Below, in pieces: positions 43,431 to 51,741 of a stretch of DNA of 62,315 bases. This DNA is from JAVWHX01 sp036639875 (GTDB lineage Bacteria > Bacillota_I > Bacilli_A > Erysipelotrichales > Coprobacillaceae): positions 1-62,315 of the forward strand of contig JAVWHX010000003.1 in the NCBI GenBank assembly GCA_036639875.1. Direction: 5' to 3'. Made by a program: the position numbers and the translations under genes. The notes below the pieces were generated by a model. The model worked only from the letters and a program-made list of their open reading frames with translations, ran no database searches and was not told the DNA's origin. How positions within the stretch are numbered: position 1 is the first letter of the stretch; each line of letters opens with the position of its first letter.

Positions 43431-45314
43431 CTATACAATCTTTATAATTTCCATATTATCAACTAACTTTTTATCATCAACTAATTCTACATGTTGTCCT
43501 GATGTTATAATTATTGGTGAAACAAGTGACTTGCCTTTTTTTGCAATATAATCCAAATCAACTTTTGCAATCAAATCTCCTTGTTTAACAATATCTCCTA
43601 CTTCAACATAACTTTCAAAACCTTGTCCTTCTAACTCAACTGTATCAATTCCTAAATGAATTAATACTTCTACTCCATCACTTCGTTTTATTCCATATGC
43701 ATGCTTTGTTGGAAAAGTCATAATAATCTCCCCATCAAAAGGAGCAATAACTTCTTCTTTATCTATTTCAACTGCATATCCTTCTCCCATTAAACCTTCA
43801 GAAAAAACTTTATCTTCTACTTGTTCAAGTTTTAAAACATTTCCTTGAATTGGTGATATAAAATTAATATGTTTTGCTTTTATATTTCCATTTAAATCTT
43901 CAGTTGTTAATTTTTTCTTTCCTAAAATGAGTGTTAAAGTAAATGGAACAATTATTGCGATAATCATTGCGATAAAGAAATTTAACATAAATTCAGGTAA
44001 AATAGATAAAATACCTGGAATACCACCAACCCCTATAGAGGCTGCCATTGTTCCTGTTGCGACTGCGTATATTGCAGCTAACGAAGAACCTACCATACCA
44101 CAAATAAATGGGAACATATACTTTAAATTTACTCCAAATAATGCTGGCTCAGTAACTCCTAAATAACATGAAATACATGCTGGTATTGATACTTGTTGTG
44201 CTCTTTCATTCTTTTTTTGTAAGATAATCATTGCAAGTACAGCTGAACCTTGAGCAATATTAGATAAAGCAATCATTGGCCAAAGTATTGTTCCACCAAA
44301 GTTACTTACTAATTGAGTGTCAATTGCATTTGTCATATGATGTAACCCTGTAATAACAAGTGGTGCATATAAGAATCCAAAGACACCTGCAAATAGCCAA
44401 TTAAGTGATGATGTTAAACCACCCCATACAATATCAGAAATCCAATTCCCAATTGTCCATCCTATTGGTCCTAAAATTGTGTGTGCTAAAATAACTGCTA
44501 ACAATAATGAAAAGAATGGAACAACAATCATACTAATAACCTCTGGTGTTATTTTTCTAAAGAATCTTTCAAAATACGCAAGAGAGAAACCAGCAAGAAT
44601 TGCAGGTATAACTTGTGCTTGATAACCAATCATTTGAACCTGTGCAAACCCAAAGTTCCATACAGGTATTTCACTAACTGGCGTAGAAGCAACTGCATAC
44701 GCATTTAAAAGTTGTGGAGATACAAGTGTTATTCCTAATACGATCCCTAGAATTTGACTTGTTCCCATCTTCTTAGTAATTGACCAAACTATACCAACAG
44801 GTAAAAAGTGAAATATAGCTTCTCCAATAAGCCATAAGAAACTATCAATACCATTCCAAAACTGTGAAACTTCAACTAATGTCTTCGTCCCATCTTCAAG
44901 AAACTTTATTGAATCAATACAATTTCTAAAACCTAAGATTAACCCACCACAAATTAATGCTGGAATAATTGGAGCAAAGATTTCACCAAGATTCCCCATG
45001 ATTTTTTGTATTTTTGTTTGTTGTGATTGAGCAGCTTTCTTTACATTATCCTTACTTACTCCTTCTAATCCACTTACATCAATAAACTCATTATAAAACG
45101 ATTGAACATCATTACCAATAATCACTTGAAACTGCCCCGATTGTGTAAAAGTTCCTTTTACAGATTGAATACTTTCAATCTTTTCAATATCCGCATTTTC
45201 TGGTTTTACCAAAACAAATCTCATTCTTGTTACACAGTGAGATACAGCTTCAACATTATCTTTTCCACCAATATAATGAAGAAGATCCTTAACATCTTGA
45301 TTAAACTTTCCCAT
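43431..45314 (-). CDS. treP: Trehalose PTS transporter EIIBCA
   Basis: 627 residues from the ATG at 45312-45314 (GGAG ahead). Order: EIIB (1-90, phospho-Cys in SHCVTRMRFVLV); a membrane EIIC (about 100-470, ten helices, with YLGVTEPALFGVN); and a C-terminal EIIA (about 480-620, phospho-His in VLIHLGIDTVELEG). Trehalose is taken up and phosphorylated to trehalose-6-phosphate. Fusion of EIIA to the trehalose EIIBC is less usual than EIIBC alone. Transcribed with treC from a promoter whose spacer is a TreR box. Confidence 0.93.
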   Translation of the reverse strand: MGKFNQDVKDLLHYIGGKDNVEAVSHCVTRMRFVLVKPENADIEKIESIQSVKGTFTQSGQFQVIIGNDVQSFYNEFIDVSGLEGVSKDNVKKAAQSQQTKIQKIMGNLGEIFAPIIPALICGGLILGFRNCIDSIKFLEDGTKTLVEVSQFWNGIDSFLWLIGEAIFHFLPVGIVWSITKKMGTSQILGIVLGITLVSPQLLNAYAVASTPVSEIPVWNFGFAQVQMIGYQAQVIPAILAGFSLAYFERFFRKITPEVISMIVVPFFSLLLAVILAHTILGPIGWTIGNWISDIVWGGLTSSLNWLFAGVFGFLYAPLVITGLHHMTNAIDTQLVSNFGGTILWPMIALSNIAQGSAVLAMIILQKKNERAQQVSIPACISCYLGVTEPALFGVNLKYMFPFICGMVGSSLAAIYAVATGTMAASIGVGGIPGILSILPEFMLNFFIAMIIAIIVPFTLTLILGKKKLTTEDLNGNIKAKHINFISPIQGNVLKLEQVEDKVFSEGLMGEGYAVEIDKEEVIAPFDGEIIMTFPTKHAYGIKRSDGVEVLIHLGIDTVELEGQGFESYVEVGDIVKQGDLIAKVDLDYIAKKGKSLVSPIIITSGQHVELVDDKKLVDNMEIIKIV

Positions 45315-45337
45315 ATTTCCTCTCCTTTTCTTTGTAC

Positions 45338-45349
45338 ATGTACGTACAT
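45338..45349 (-). promoter_or_regulatory. TreR box in the treP leader
   Basis: Perfect 12-bp palindrome ATGTACGTACAT, just upstream of the treP ribosome site; second of three copies in the locus. Confidence 0.75.
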
Positions 45350-45359
45350 CTTTATCCAT

Positions 45360-45388
45360 ACTTTAACATGTACGTACATGTATGTCAA
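45360..45388 (-). promoter_or_regulatory. treP promoter with TreR box filling the spacer
   Basis: On the minus strand TTGACA (45383-45388), 17-bp spacer, TAAAGT (45360-45365). The perfect 16-bp palindrome ACATGTACGTACATGT at 45366-45381 occupies the spacer, so TreR binding and RNA polymerase binding should exclude each other. Confidence 0.8.
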
Positions 45389-45395
45389 GAGTTTA

Positions 45396-45424
45396 TAAAA
45401 AAAGAATGCTTTTAAACATTCTTC
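45396..45424 (-). terminator. Terminator of treR
   Basis: On the minus strand AGAATG-TTTAAAAG-CATTCT followed by TTTTTTTAT, at the treR stop codon. Confidence 0.82.
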
Positions 45425-46128
45425 TGTCTTCTTGCAAAGTCAATAAACCTAAATTTATCTGGTCGATGACGTGATGATGTGTATTGAAAGACTCTTGCAT
45501 CATCTAAATGTGTATATGACTCAACATTAACAATCGTATCAAAATTATTTATATTCAATAATTGTTTGTCTAAACCACTCACATGTTGACATGTAATTTC
45601 TTTACTTGCATATGCAATTGTTAGACCCAAATCATTTTCTATATATTCATATAAAGAATTTTGAGCTATTTGCATAGTTATATTTGGAATAATTTGAGCA
45701 TCTAAAATATCTATATCAAGTATGACTGCTTCATCATCTATTTTTCTTACTCTTTCAATCATCCAAATATAATCATTATCAGTAATATCAAAAACTTTTT
45801 TCATCTTTTGATCAGGATGAATTTTTTCTAAACAAATAACCTGAGTCTCTACCTTTTGATTCATTTTAGAAGCTAGCTCTTTAAAACTCACTACCCCAGA
45901 AACTGGAAAATCATAACGATTAAAATCTAAGACAATACTTCCTCGCCCTTTAGACTTTTGTATATAACCATTTTGCACTAATAAAAGAAGTGCTTTTCTA
46001 ATTGTATCTCTAGATGAATCAAATATCTTCATCATTTCAAATTCGCCAGGCAAAACATCTCCAACTTTATATTCACCATTCTCTATTTTATTTAAAATCT
46101 TTTTATATATTTCTTCATACTTTGACAT
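45412..46128 (-). CDS. treR: GntR-family trehalose operon repressor
   Basis: 238 residues from the ATG at 46126-46128 (GAGGTGATTCT before it). N-terminal winged helix (about 1-70: GDVLPGEFEMMKIFDSSRDT, IRKALLLLVQNGYI) and a C-terminal UTRA effector domain. The ending FRFIDFARRQK is typical of TreR. It should bind the ATGTACGTACAT boxes and be released by trehalose-6-phosphate, as in Bacillus. Upstream of treP-treC on the same strand, but with its own terminator and its own box. Confidence 0.92.
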   Translation of the reverse strand: MSKYEEIYKKILNKIENGEYKVGDVLPGEFEMMKIFDSSRDTIRKALLLLVQNGYIQKSKGRGSIVLDFNRYDFPVSGVVSFKELASKMNQKVETQVICLEKIHPDQKMKKVFDITDNDYIWMIERVRKIDDEAVILDIDILDAQIIPNITMQIAQNSLYEYIENDLGLTIAYASKEITCQHVSGLDKQLLNINNFDTIVNVESYTHLDDARVFQYTSSRHRPDKFRFIDFARRQKNV

Positions 46129-46152
46129 AGAATCACCTCTTTTACATTCTAT

Positions 46153-46166
46153 CATGTACGTACATA
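46153..46166 (-). promoter_or_regulatory. TreR box upstream of treR
   Basis: CATGTACGTACATA, sharing the 12-bp palindrome of the treP boxes, 25 bp before the treR start. Indicates self-control. Confidence 0.72.
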
Positions 46167-46173
46167 CAGGTCA

Positions 46174-46203
46174 AAAGAAAACATAGAGAAAACCTCTATG
46201 TTA
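46174..46203 (-). terminator. Terminator of the mnmE operon
   Basis: On the minus strand ACATAGAGG-TTT-TCTCTATGT followed by TTTCTTTT, at the stop codon of the 73-residue gene. Confidence 0.85.
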
Positions 46204-46422
46204 CTTATTTCTTAAAACGATATATAGTAAATATAATACTGATGATTCAAAAGCAGTTGCCATAGTTAGGATTAGTAAGAAATAGCTCACTATATCTAAA
46301 GTAGAGTTATTTGTATTGATTGCTGTTACAATAAGATAAGCACCCAAACTCACTAAACAGATTCTTATTGAATACTTAAAGAACTTATAAAATCTTTCAG
46401 ATAATATTTTATATTGACTCAT
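46201..46422 (-). CDS. Small membrane protein, 73 aa, coupled to mnmE
   Basis: Two membrane helices (about 16-34 and 42-68). The ATG is one base behind the mnmE stop codon, and AGGG near the end of mnmE serves as ribosome site, so it is probably made by re-initiation. A terminator follows. The family was not recognised. Confidence 0.65.
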   Translation of the reverse strand: MSQYKILSERFYKFFKYSIRICLVSLGAYLIVTAINTNNSTLDIVSYFLLILTMATAFESSVLYLLYIVLRNK

Positions 46423-46423
46423 T

Positions 46424-47758
46424 TTATTTCCCTATACAAAAGCGTTTAAATAATTCATCTAATAAATCTTCTTTTGCTCTTTCTCCAAGAATTTCTTTTA
46501 AATTTTCCCAACATTCATACAAATCAGTTACAATCAAATCAGTAGGTATTTGATTCTTCATTGCTTCAATTGAAATATTTAAGGCTTGTCTTGCCTTCTC
46601 TAATAACTGTATTTGTCTTGCATTAGCTAGAATATCTTCTTGTCCTGAAGTTATCTTACCTAATTCAAACATTGTCTTTATTTCTTGAATAAGTGGCTCT
46701 ATATCTAAATCTTTAGCACTAATAGAAATCCCTTGAATATCTTGGATAACACCTTGATCTTTCTTATTCACAACAATAATTCTATTTGTATTCTCAGATA
46801 ATTCTAATAATTTCTTATCTTCATCTGTTAACTTATGAGAACCATCAATAACTAATAAAACAAGATCAGCTTTATGTATTAATTCTTTAGATTTCTTAAC
46901 ACCAATATTTTCTACTATATCTTCTGTTTCTCTTATTCCAGCAGTATCAATCATATTCAAAACCAATTGATCTAAACGAATTGTACCTTCAACAACATCT
47001 CTGGTTGTTCCAGCAATATCAGTAACAATAGCTTTATCCTCTTTTAATAAAGCATTTAATAAACTTGATTTTCCAACATTAGGTTTTCCTATAATAACTG
47101 TTGAAATACCATCTTTTAATAAATGAACATTTTTAGATGAATCAATAATATGATCCATTTTTTCCTTTAAAACAATACTTCTAGGTAATAATGAATCAGC
47201 TGTTAATTCTTCAACATCATCATATTCGGGATAGTCTATATTGACTTCTATTTGTGTAATAATCTTAATTAAGTCTTCTCTTAAATCTTCAATAAAATGA
47301 CTAATATTTCCTTGAATACCTTTTAATGCAAGCTCACTAGCATAATCATTTTTAGCAGTAATCAAATCACTAATAGCTTCCGCTTGAGATAAATCTATTC
47401 TTCCATTTAAGAATGCACGTTTAGAAAACTCTCCACGTTCTGCAAGTCTTGCCCCTTTTTTTAAACATAAATTTAAAACTTTTTGAGTAATGTAAATACC
47501 CCCATGACAATTAATCTCTACCATTTCTTCACCAGTAAATGTTTTTGTTCCTCGATATATATTAACCAAAACTTCATCAATTCTTTCTGCTTCATCTTTA
47601 ATATATCCATAAGTAATTGTATGAGTTTCTTTATTGATAATCTTTCCAGTAAATATATTTTGTACAAATGCAATAACATCTTTACCACTTAATCTAATAA
47701 TTGATATTGCTGCTTCTAAACGACTTGTCGCAATTGCAACGATTATATCATCATTCAT
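46424..47758 (-). CDS. mnmE: tRNA modification GTPase MnmE
   Basis: With MnmG it adds the carboxymethylaminomethyl group to U34 of certain tRNAs. 444 residues, full length. N-terminal formyl-THF binding domain (about 1-118), then a helical domain holding the G domain: GKPNVGKSSLL, DIAGTTRD, DTAGIRET and NKKD. The ending FCIGK is the conserved C-terminus with the essential Cys. Confidence 0.97.
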   Translation of the reverse strand: MNDDIIVAIATSRLEAAISIIRLSGKDVIAFVQNIFTGKIINKETHTITYGYIKDEAERIDEVLVNIYRGTKTFTGEEMVEINCHGGIYITQKVLNLCLKKGARLAERGEFSKRAFLNGRIDLSQAEAISDLITAKNDYASELALKGIQGNISHFIEDLREDLIKIITQIEVNIDYPEYDDVEELTADSLLPRSIVLKEKMDHIIDSSKNVHLLKDGISTVIIGKPNVGKSSLLNALLKEDKAIVTDIAGTTRDVVEGTIRLDQLVLNMIDTAGIRETEDIVENIGVKKSKELIHKADLVLLVIDGSHKLTDEDKKLLELSENTNRIIVVNKKDQGVIQDIQGISISAKDLDIEPLIQEIKTMFELGKITSGQEDILANARQIQLLEKARQALNISIEAMKNQIPTDLIVTDLYECWENLKEILGERAKEDLLDELFKRFCIGK

Positions 47759-47819
47759 ACAAACACCTCTTTTCTATACTTCTATAGTATAACAATATCT
47801 TTATCAAATATCTATGTTT

Positions 47820-48056
47820 TTAACATGATATTTGTAGATACATTTGCGGATTATCTTTATACAGATTAGCTTCCTGTTCACTTAGAAAGATTGTATGATG
47901 AATTTGTATTGAACTTATAATATGTTGTCCTCCACATCCACCATAACCATCTATTTGAAAAGTATAATCTTTTCCCTTTTCTTTTATATGAACAACCGTT
48001 CCATTCATGATATATCCGTTTACTAAAAAATAAACAATATCTCCATCTTTTAACAT
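47820..48056 (-). CDS. Hypothetical protein, 78 aa
   Basis: Family not recognised. The ATG at 48054-48056 has GGAG nine bases before it. A small beta-rich, probably SH3-like product (LKDGDIVYFLVNGYIMNGTV), with a Gly/Cys knot DGYGGCGGQH in the middle and a C-terminal Cys. No membrane helix. The 3' end of the gene overlaps an inverted repeat (AAATATCATGTT, AACATAGATATTT) without a T run. Divergent from the deformylase-like gene. Confidence 0.6.
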   Translation of the reverse strand: MLKDGDIVYFLVNGYIMNGTVVHIKEKGKDYTFQIDGYGGCGGQHIISSIQIHHTIFLSEQEANLYKDNPQMYLQISC

Positions 48057-48171
48057 AAGAATCACTCCTTTTGCTTATTATATATGTTCCTCGTTCTTTA
48101 TCAAATTAAATGCTTTTTATCTTTTCATATCTCTTTATATTCTTTATACTTGTAATATGGAGGACTTAAAA

Positions 48172-48585
48172 ATGATTAAAGAAATTGTTAAAGATAATTT
48201 TATTCTAGCCCAAAAATCAACAGATGCTAGTAATGATGACTTATATATTGTTGATGATTTAATAGATACTATTCAAGAAAACAAAGAGAGATGTGTTGGT
48301 ATGGCAGCCAATATGATTGGTTATTTAAAAAATATTATTATATTTCAAGAAAATAATGCTTATACTGTTATGATAAATCCCCACATTATTCAAACTTCAA
48401 AAGAAACATATCAAACAAAAGAAGGGTGTTTAAGTCATGATGGCCAAAAAGATGTTGTGAGATATCAAAAGATAAAAATAGAATATCTTGATATTGATAT
48501 GAAGAAGAGAATCAAAACATATTCTGATTATACTGCTCAAATTATACAACATGAAATAGACCATTGTAACGGCATATTAATATAA
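48172..48585 (+). CDS. Peptide deformylase-like protein, compact form
   Basis: 137 residues from the ATG at 48172, because GGAGG lies eight bases before it. Motif 2 (KEGCLSHDG, metal Cys) and motif 3 (IIQHEIDHCNGI, metal His-Glu-His) are intact. In motif 1 the usual GxGLAAPQ is VGMAANMIG, so the Gln that holds the oxyanion is replaced by Met. It ends right after motif 3, lacking the normal C-terminal helix. It may be a second deformylase or act on another formyl or acyl group. In an operon with a HEAT-like protein. Confidence 0.8.
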   Translation: MIKEIVKDNFILAQKSTDASNDDLYIVDDLIDTIQENKERCVGMAANMIGYLKNIIIFQENNAYTVMINPHIIQTSKETYQTKEGCLSHDGQKDVVRYQKIKIEYLDIDMKKRIKTYSDYTAQIIQHEIDHCNGILI

Positions 48586-48598
48586 GGAGGGAGTTTTA

Positions 48599-50131
48599 AT
48601 GTTCTTTAAAAAAACAGTTATTATCAGTGATCCTGTTATGAATAAATTTCATTCCCTTGATTATATTCATGATATAAATGATCTTGTGACTTGTTATACT
48701 GTTATCGCTTCTCATCAGAAAAATGATATTATAAAAGCTGGTCATATGATTTATGAATATCTACAATATCAAACTCTTCCTGAACTGATAAGTACTCTTG
48801 AACATTTTAAAGAGTTTACTTCTATTGATTGGAATATAAATTGGAAAGATGTTGATATTCATTATTATAAAAAATGTTTTTCAAATAAAAGAATCTATGC
48901 TTATTTATTAACTATTGGAACTTATCATCCTAATGGATATTATAGAGAGAAATGCTTAAATGATCTCATTTACTATCCTGATACTTTTCCTTTTATTTTG
49001 TTACGATTAAATGATTGGGTTGATATTATCAAAAATATTTCTTTTAAACATTCTATAAATAAAATAAATGAATGTTCTTTAAACGAACTCTTATCTTCTC
49101 TTTATGTTATTGATAAGATTGAAAAATCTCAAAGAAGAGATAGTGAACATCTTGATATAATAAAAAAAGAAGTTATTACTCATATAATTAATAAAACTGA
49201 TTCATCCCTTATTTCTAATATACAATCTTTTGATCTTAAAACACGCAAATCAATATACAAGATTATTCTTCCATTAAATATTTTAGATTATAAAATATGT
49301 TTATCCTATGAAAAGAATAGTTTCTGTCAATTATTAATCATGAAATATCTTTTACAAAACTTAACCTTAACAGATCAAGAACTTCTTGAATACTTAAATC
49401 ATAAAAGCTCATATATAAGAAAACAAGCTCTATATCGTAAGTATCACATTGTTCAAAATAGTTGGATTAATCTAGAAAAATATTTATTAGACCCTTGTGC
49501 TTCTATTCGAGACTTTACTCGTTTTATTCTTAGAAAACATACTCAGTTTGATATCTTAGAATTCTATAAAAATTCTCTCAATCATATTTATGCTGTATAT
49601 GGTATTGGTGAATGTGGAAAAGAAAGTGATGCTCAATATATTCTTTCTTATCTAGAAGATGACAACCCTCGCTATGTCTCTGCAACATTATGGTCTTTAA
49701 GTCGCTTATTAAAACATACAGGTAAAGATATATACTGGAAATATCTATTTAGCCAACATATTTCTATATCTAAACAAGCGTTTTTAGCAATTAAGTATAA
49801 TCAGCTAAAATTTGGAGCAAAGACTATTTATAACGAATATATCAGTGATAATAATAATCTGTATATGAAATCATATTTATTTAAGTTACTTTTAAAAGAG
49901 AATGCTTGGGATAGGTTACCTTATTTACTTATCTTATATTCTTCTCATAGAGCTTATAATGACTTAATTAAAAAGGCAATTGACAACAGAAATTTATATT
50001 ATTCTTTATCTCAAGAAGAATCTGTTTTTATCAAAAATATTCTTAGTAATCAAAATTATAATATTCCTCAAAATATGATTGATTCAATATTATTTGATTT
50101 AAAATTTATAACTAAAAAGAATAACCCTTAA
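48599..50131 (+). CDS. HEAT-like repeat protein, 510 aa, unknown role
   Basis: Mostly helical, soluble, rich in Tyr, Ile and Asn. Repeated helix pairs from about 255 to 440 resemble HEAT repeats (SSYIRKQALYRKYHI, CASIRDFTRFILRKH, DNPRYVSATLWSLSRLLKH). No catalytic motif or membrane helix was seen. It begins 13 bp after the deformylase-like gene with AAGGAGGG at good spacing, so they form a two-gene operon closed by a terminator. Likely a protein-binding scaffold (inference from the repeats). Confidence 0.7.
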   Translation: MFFKKTVIISDPVMNKFHSLDYIHDINDLVTCYTVIASHQKNDIIKAGHMIYEYLQYQTLPELISTLEHFKEFTSIDWNINWKDVDIHYYKKCFSNKRIYAYLLTIGTYHPNGYYREKCLNDLIYYPDTFPFILLRLNDWVDIIKNISFKHSINKINECSLNELLSSLYVIDKIEKSQRRDSEHLDIIKKEVITHIINKTDSSLISNIQSFDLKTRKSIYKIILPLNILDYKICLSYEKNSFCQLLIMKYLLQNLTLTDQELLEYLNHKSSYIRKQALYRKYHIVQNSWINLEKYLLDPCASIRDFTRFILRKHTQFDILEFYKNSLNHIYAVYGIGECGKESDAQYILSYLEDDNPRYVSATLWSLSRLLKHTGKDIYWKYLFSQHISISKQAFLAIKYNQLKFGAKTIYNEYISDNNNLYMKSYLFKLLLKENAWDRLPYLLILYSSHRAYNDLIKKAIDNRNLYYSLSQEESVFIKNILSNQNYNIPQNMIDSILFDLKFITKKNNP

Positions 50132-50158
50132 TTATATTTTTTATAATTAAGGGCTTTT
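50124..50158 (+). terminator. Terminator of the deformylase / HEAT operon
   Basis: CCCTTAATTATA-TTTT-TATAATTAAGGG followed by CTTTTG. May also serve the converging nuclease fragment. Confidence 0.85.
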
Positions 50159-50159
50159 G

Positions 50160-50540
50160 TTATTCAACAATTTTTTCTTTTAACTCATCATAAGTTAAAT
50201 CTTTAAAAACAAGAGTAACAACTTTACCTAATTGTTCTTCATTACATTCATCCAACCATTCTAAATCATCTCTCTGATATTTCCCATTTATCAGTAATTT
50301 TGCTTCTTTTAAACGTTCTAACCTGCTTCTATTAACTCTAGCTAGCCTAAGACCTTCTTCATAACCTGCATCCCAATGTTCTTGCATTCTATAATCAATA
50401 ACCCATTTATCTCTTTCCATTTGTAAGTAGGGTATATAATCATCTGACGCTACGAACTCTTTATATAGCTTTACAACTTCGTCTATTAATGCTACCTTTT
50501 GTTCTTTACTATAATTATCGTTATCTATAAATGATGCCAT
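50160..50540 (-). CDS. C-terminal fragment copy of the Rpn-type nuclease, 126 aa
   Basis: Matches residues of the full-length neighbour from about 181 to its end: both have NDNYSKEQK/KDNYKKEQK-like text, then an identical block PYLQMERDKWVIDYRMQEHW. The two genes share 56 identical bases in a row here. The nuclease core (Asp, Glu-x-Gln) and the GKEEG repeat are absent, so it cannot cut DNA by that site. It has its own ATG and a GAAGG ribosome site. It could be a decaying duplicate or a free partner domain. Confidence 0.65.
   Translation of the reverse strand: MASFIDNDNYSKEQKVALIDEVVKLYKEFVASDDYIPYLQMERDKWVIDYRMQEHWDAGYEEGLRLARVNRSRLERLKEAKLLINGKYQRDDLEWLDECNEEQLGKVVTLVFKDLTYDELKEKIVE
50365..50420. 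repeat. Direct repeat, copy 1 (56 bp, identical to 50851-50906)
   Basis: Exact 56-bp identity with 50851-50906, inside the coding parts of the two adjacent Rpn-type genes. Marks a recent duplication or gene conversion. Confidence 0.9.
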
Positions 50541-50561
50541 TACTTTTATACCTTCTTCCCT

Positions 50562-51563
50562 TTATTTTGTTGTTTCTTCCTTCAATTCATCATAAGTTAA
50601 ATCTTTGAATATCAAAGCAATCACTTTATCCAACTGTTCTTCATTACATTTCTTTAACCAATCCATTGAATCAACTTGATATTTCTGCTTTATCATTTCA
50701 TTTAAACTTTTTAACTTCCCATTAATTTCACCTTTAATCAGTCCTTCCTCAATTCCTTCTTCTTTACCTTTAATCAGTCCTTCTTCAAGTCCTTCCTCTT
50801 TACCTTTAATTAGCCCTTCTTCAAGTCCTTCCTCTTTACCTTGAGTAATTCCTGCATCCCAATGTTCTTGCATTCTATAATCAATAACCCATTTATCTCT
50901 TTCCATCTGTAAGTAAGGTATATAATCCTTTGATGTTACAAACTTTTTATATAACTCTACAACTTCCTTTCCTAATTCTGTCTTTTGTTCCTTCTTGTAA
51001 TTATCCTTATCCGCAAATAACATCATCACTTCTTGTAATCCTCTACTCATGACTTCCATTTCTTCTTCCTCCTTTTTTTGTATTTGTATAAAGTTCATTG
51101 TAATTAATCCTTTTCTTAATAAAACTTGATACCTTTTATCATAAAGATTAACTTTATGTTGATAATGTTCAAAGTCTTGAATTGCTCTTCCTGTATAAAT
51201 AATCAATTGTCTAACCTTATGAACATGATTTATACTTTCTCTTTCATTCATTTGTCTATCTACTAATCTCATTGCATAGATTTGAAATCTTTTCATATCA
51301 TTATCTGATATGTTTCCATTTTGCATTTCATAATTATAATATCTGTCCTTATCATCTTTAACGACAATATCCATAATGTACTTTTTTCCTTTGTTTGTTG
51401 TTCCATATGTATCATTGTATTCAACTGTTGTAGAGATAATATGATCATCATGCGATAAATAAATGCATAGTTCTTTTCTAAGAAGAGCAGATTGTTGCAT
51501 AAGATAATGAAAGAAGTAATCTGAACAAATATCTGGTATTCTCTTATTATACGTATTCTTCAT
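50562..51563 (-). CDS. Rpn-family PD-(D/E)XK nuclease / transposase-like protein
   Basis: 333 residues. The N-terminal PD-(D/E)XK core shows D65 (YIMDIVV) and E79-x-Q81 (YNYEMQNG). It is followed by a helical part and a C-terminal region with three 12-residue GKEEGLEEGLIK repeats (242-277). This is the Rpn (recombination-promoting nuclease) / PDDEXK transposase family, very common and multi-copy in gut Firmicutes and linked to RecA-independent recombination. A second, shortened copy of its C-terminus lies 21 bp downstream. No terminal inverted repeats were seen, so no mobile element is claimed. Confidence 0.85.
   Translation of the reverse strand: MKNTYNKRIPDICSDYFFHYLMQQSALLRKELCIYLSHDDHIISTTVEYNDTYGTTNKGKKYIMDIVVKDDKDRYYNYEMQNGNISDNDMKRFQIYAMRLVDRQMNERESINHVHKVRQLIIYTGRAIQDFEHYQHKVNLYDKRYQVLLRKGLITMNFIQIQKKEEEEMEVMSRGLQEVMMLFADKDNYKKEQKTELGKEVVELYKKFVTSKDYIPYLQMERDKWVIDYRMQEHWDAGITQGKEEGLEEGLIKGKEEGLEEGLIKGKEEGIEEGLIKGEINGKLKSLNEMIKQKYQVDSMDWLKKCNEEQLDKVIALIFKDLTYDELKEETTK
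50733..50840 (-). repeat. Three tandem 36-bp units in the Rpn gene
   Basis: Three nearly identical 36-bp units encode GKEEGLEEGLIK, GKEEGLEEGLIK and GKEEGIEEGLIK. Likely to change in copy number by slippage. Confidence 0.85.
50851..50906. repeat. Direct repeat, copy 2 (56 bp, identical to 50365-50420)
   Basis: Second copy of the exact 56-bp repeat, in the full-length Rpn-type gene; copies are 486 bp apart. Confidence 0.9.
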
Positions 51564-51713
51564 ATATATTAGTTTCCTTTCTGAGTTTTAACTCCCTTAC
51601 TTCTATATACAAAGATTTTCTTCATTTTTCTTTTTTTATTGAAAACTTTTTTTATTTTCTTACATATATTATACATTTCTTTATATTTATATGCAATAAG
51701 CAAATATATTAAT

Positions 51714-51741
51714 AAAAGAAAAAGTTGTAGAAATACAACTT
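51714..51741 (-). terminator. Terminator of the opuC operon
   Basis: On the minus strand AAGTTGTA-TTTC-TACAACTT followed by TTTCTTTTATT, at the last stop codon. Confidence 0.87.

Noticed and set aside
50733..50840. Possible CRISPR array
   Set aside because: The units are contiguous 36-bp in-frame coding repeats without spacers.
50160..51563. Rpn genes as an insertion sequence
   Set aside because: No terminal inverted repeats, target-site duplication or IS-type transposase core (DDE) could be seen; the direct repeat is within coding sequence.
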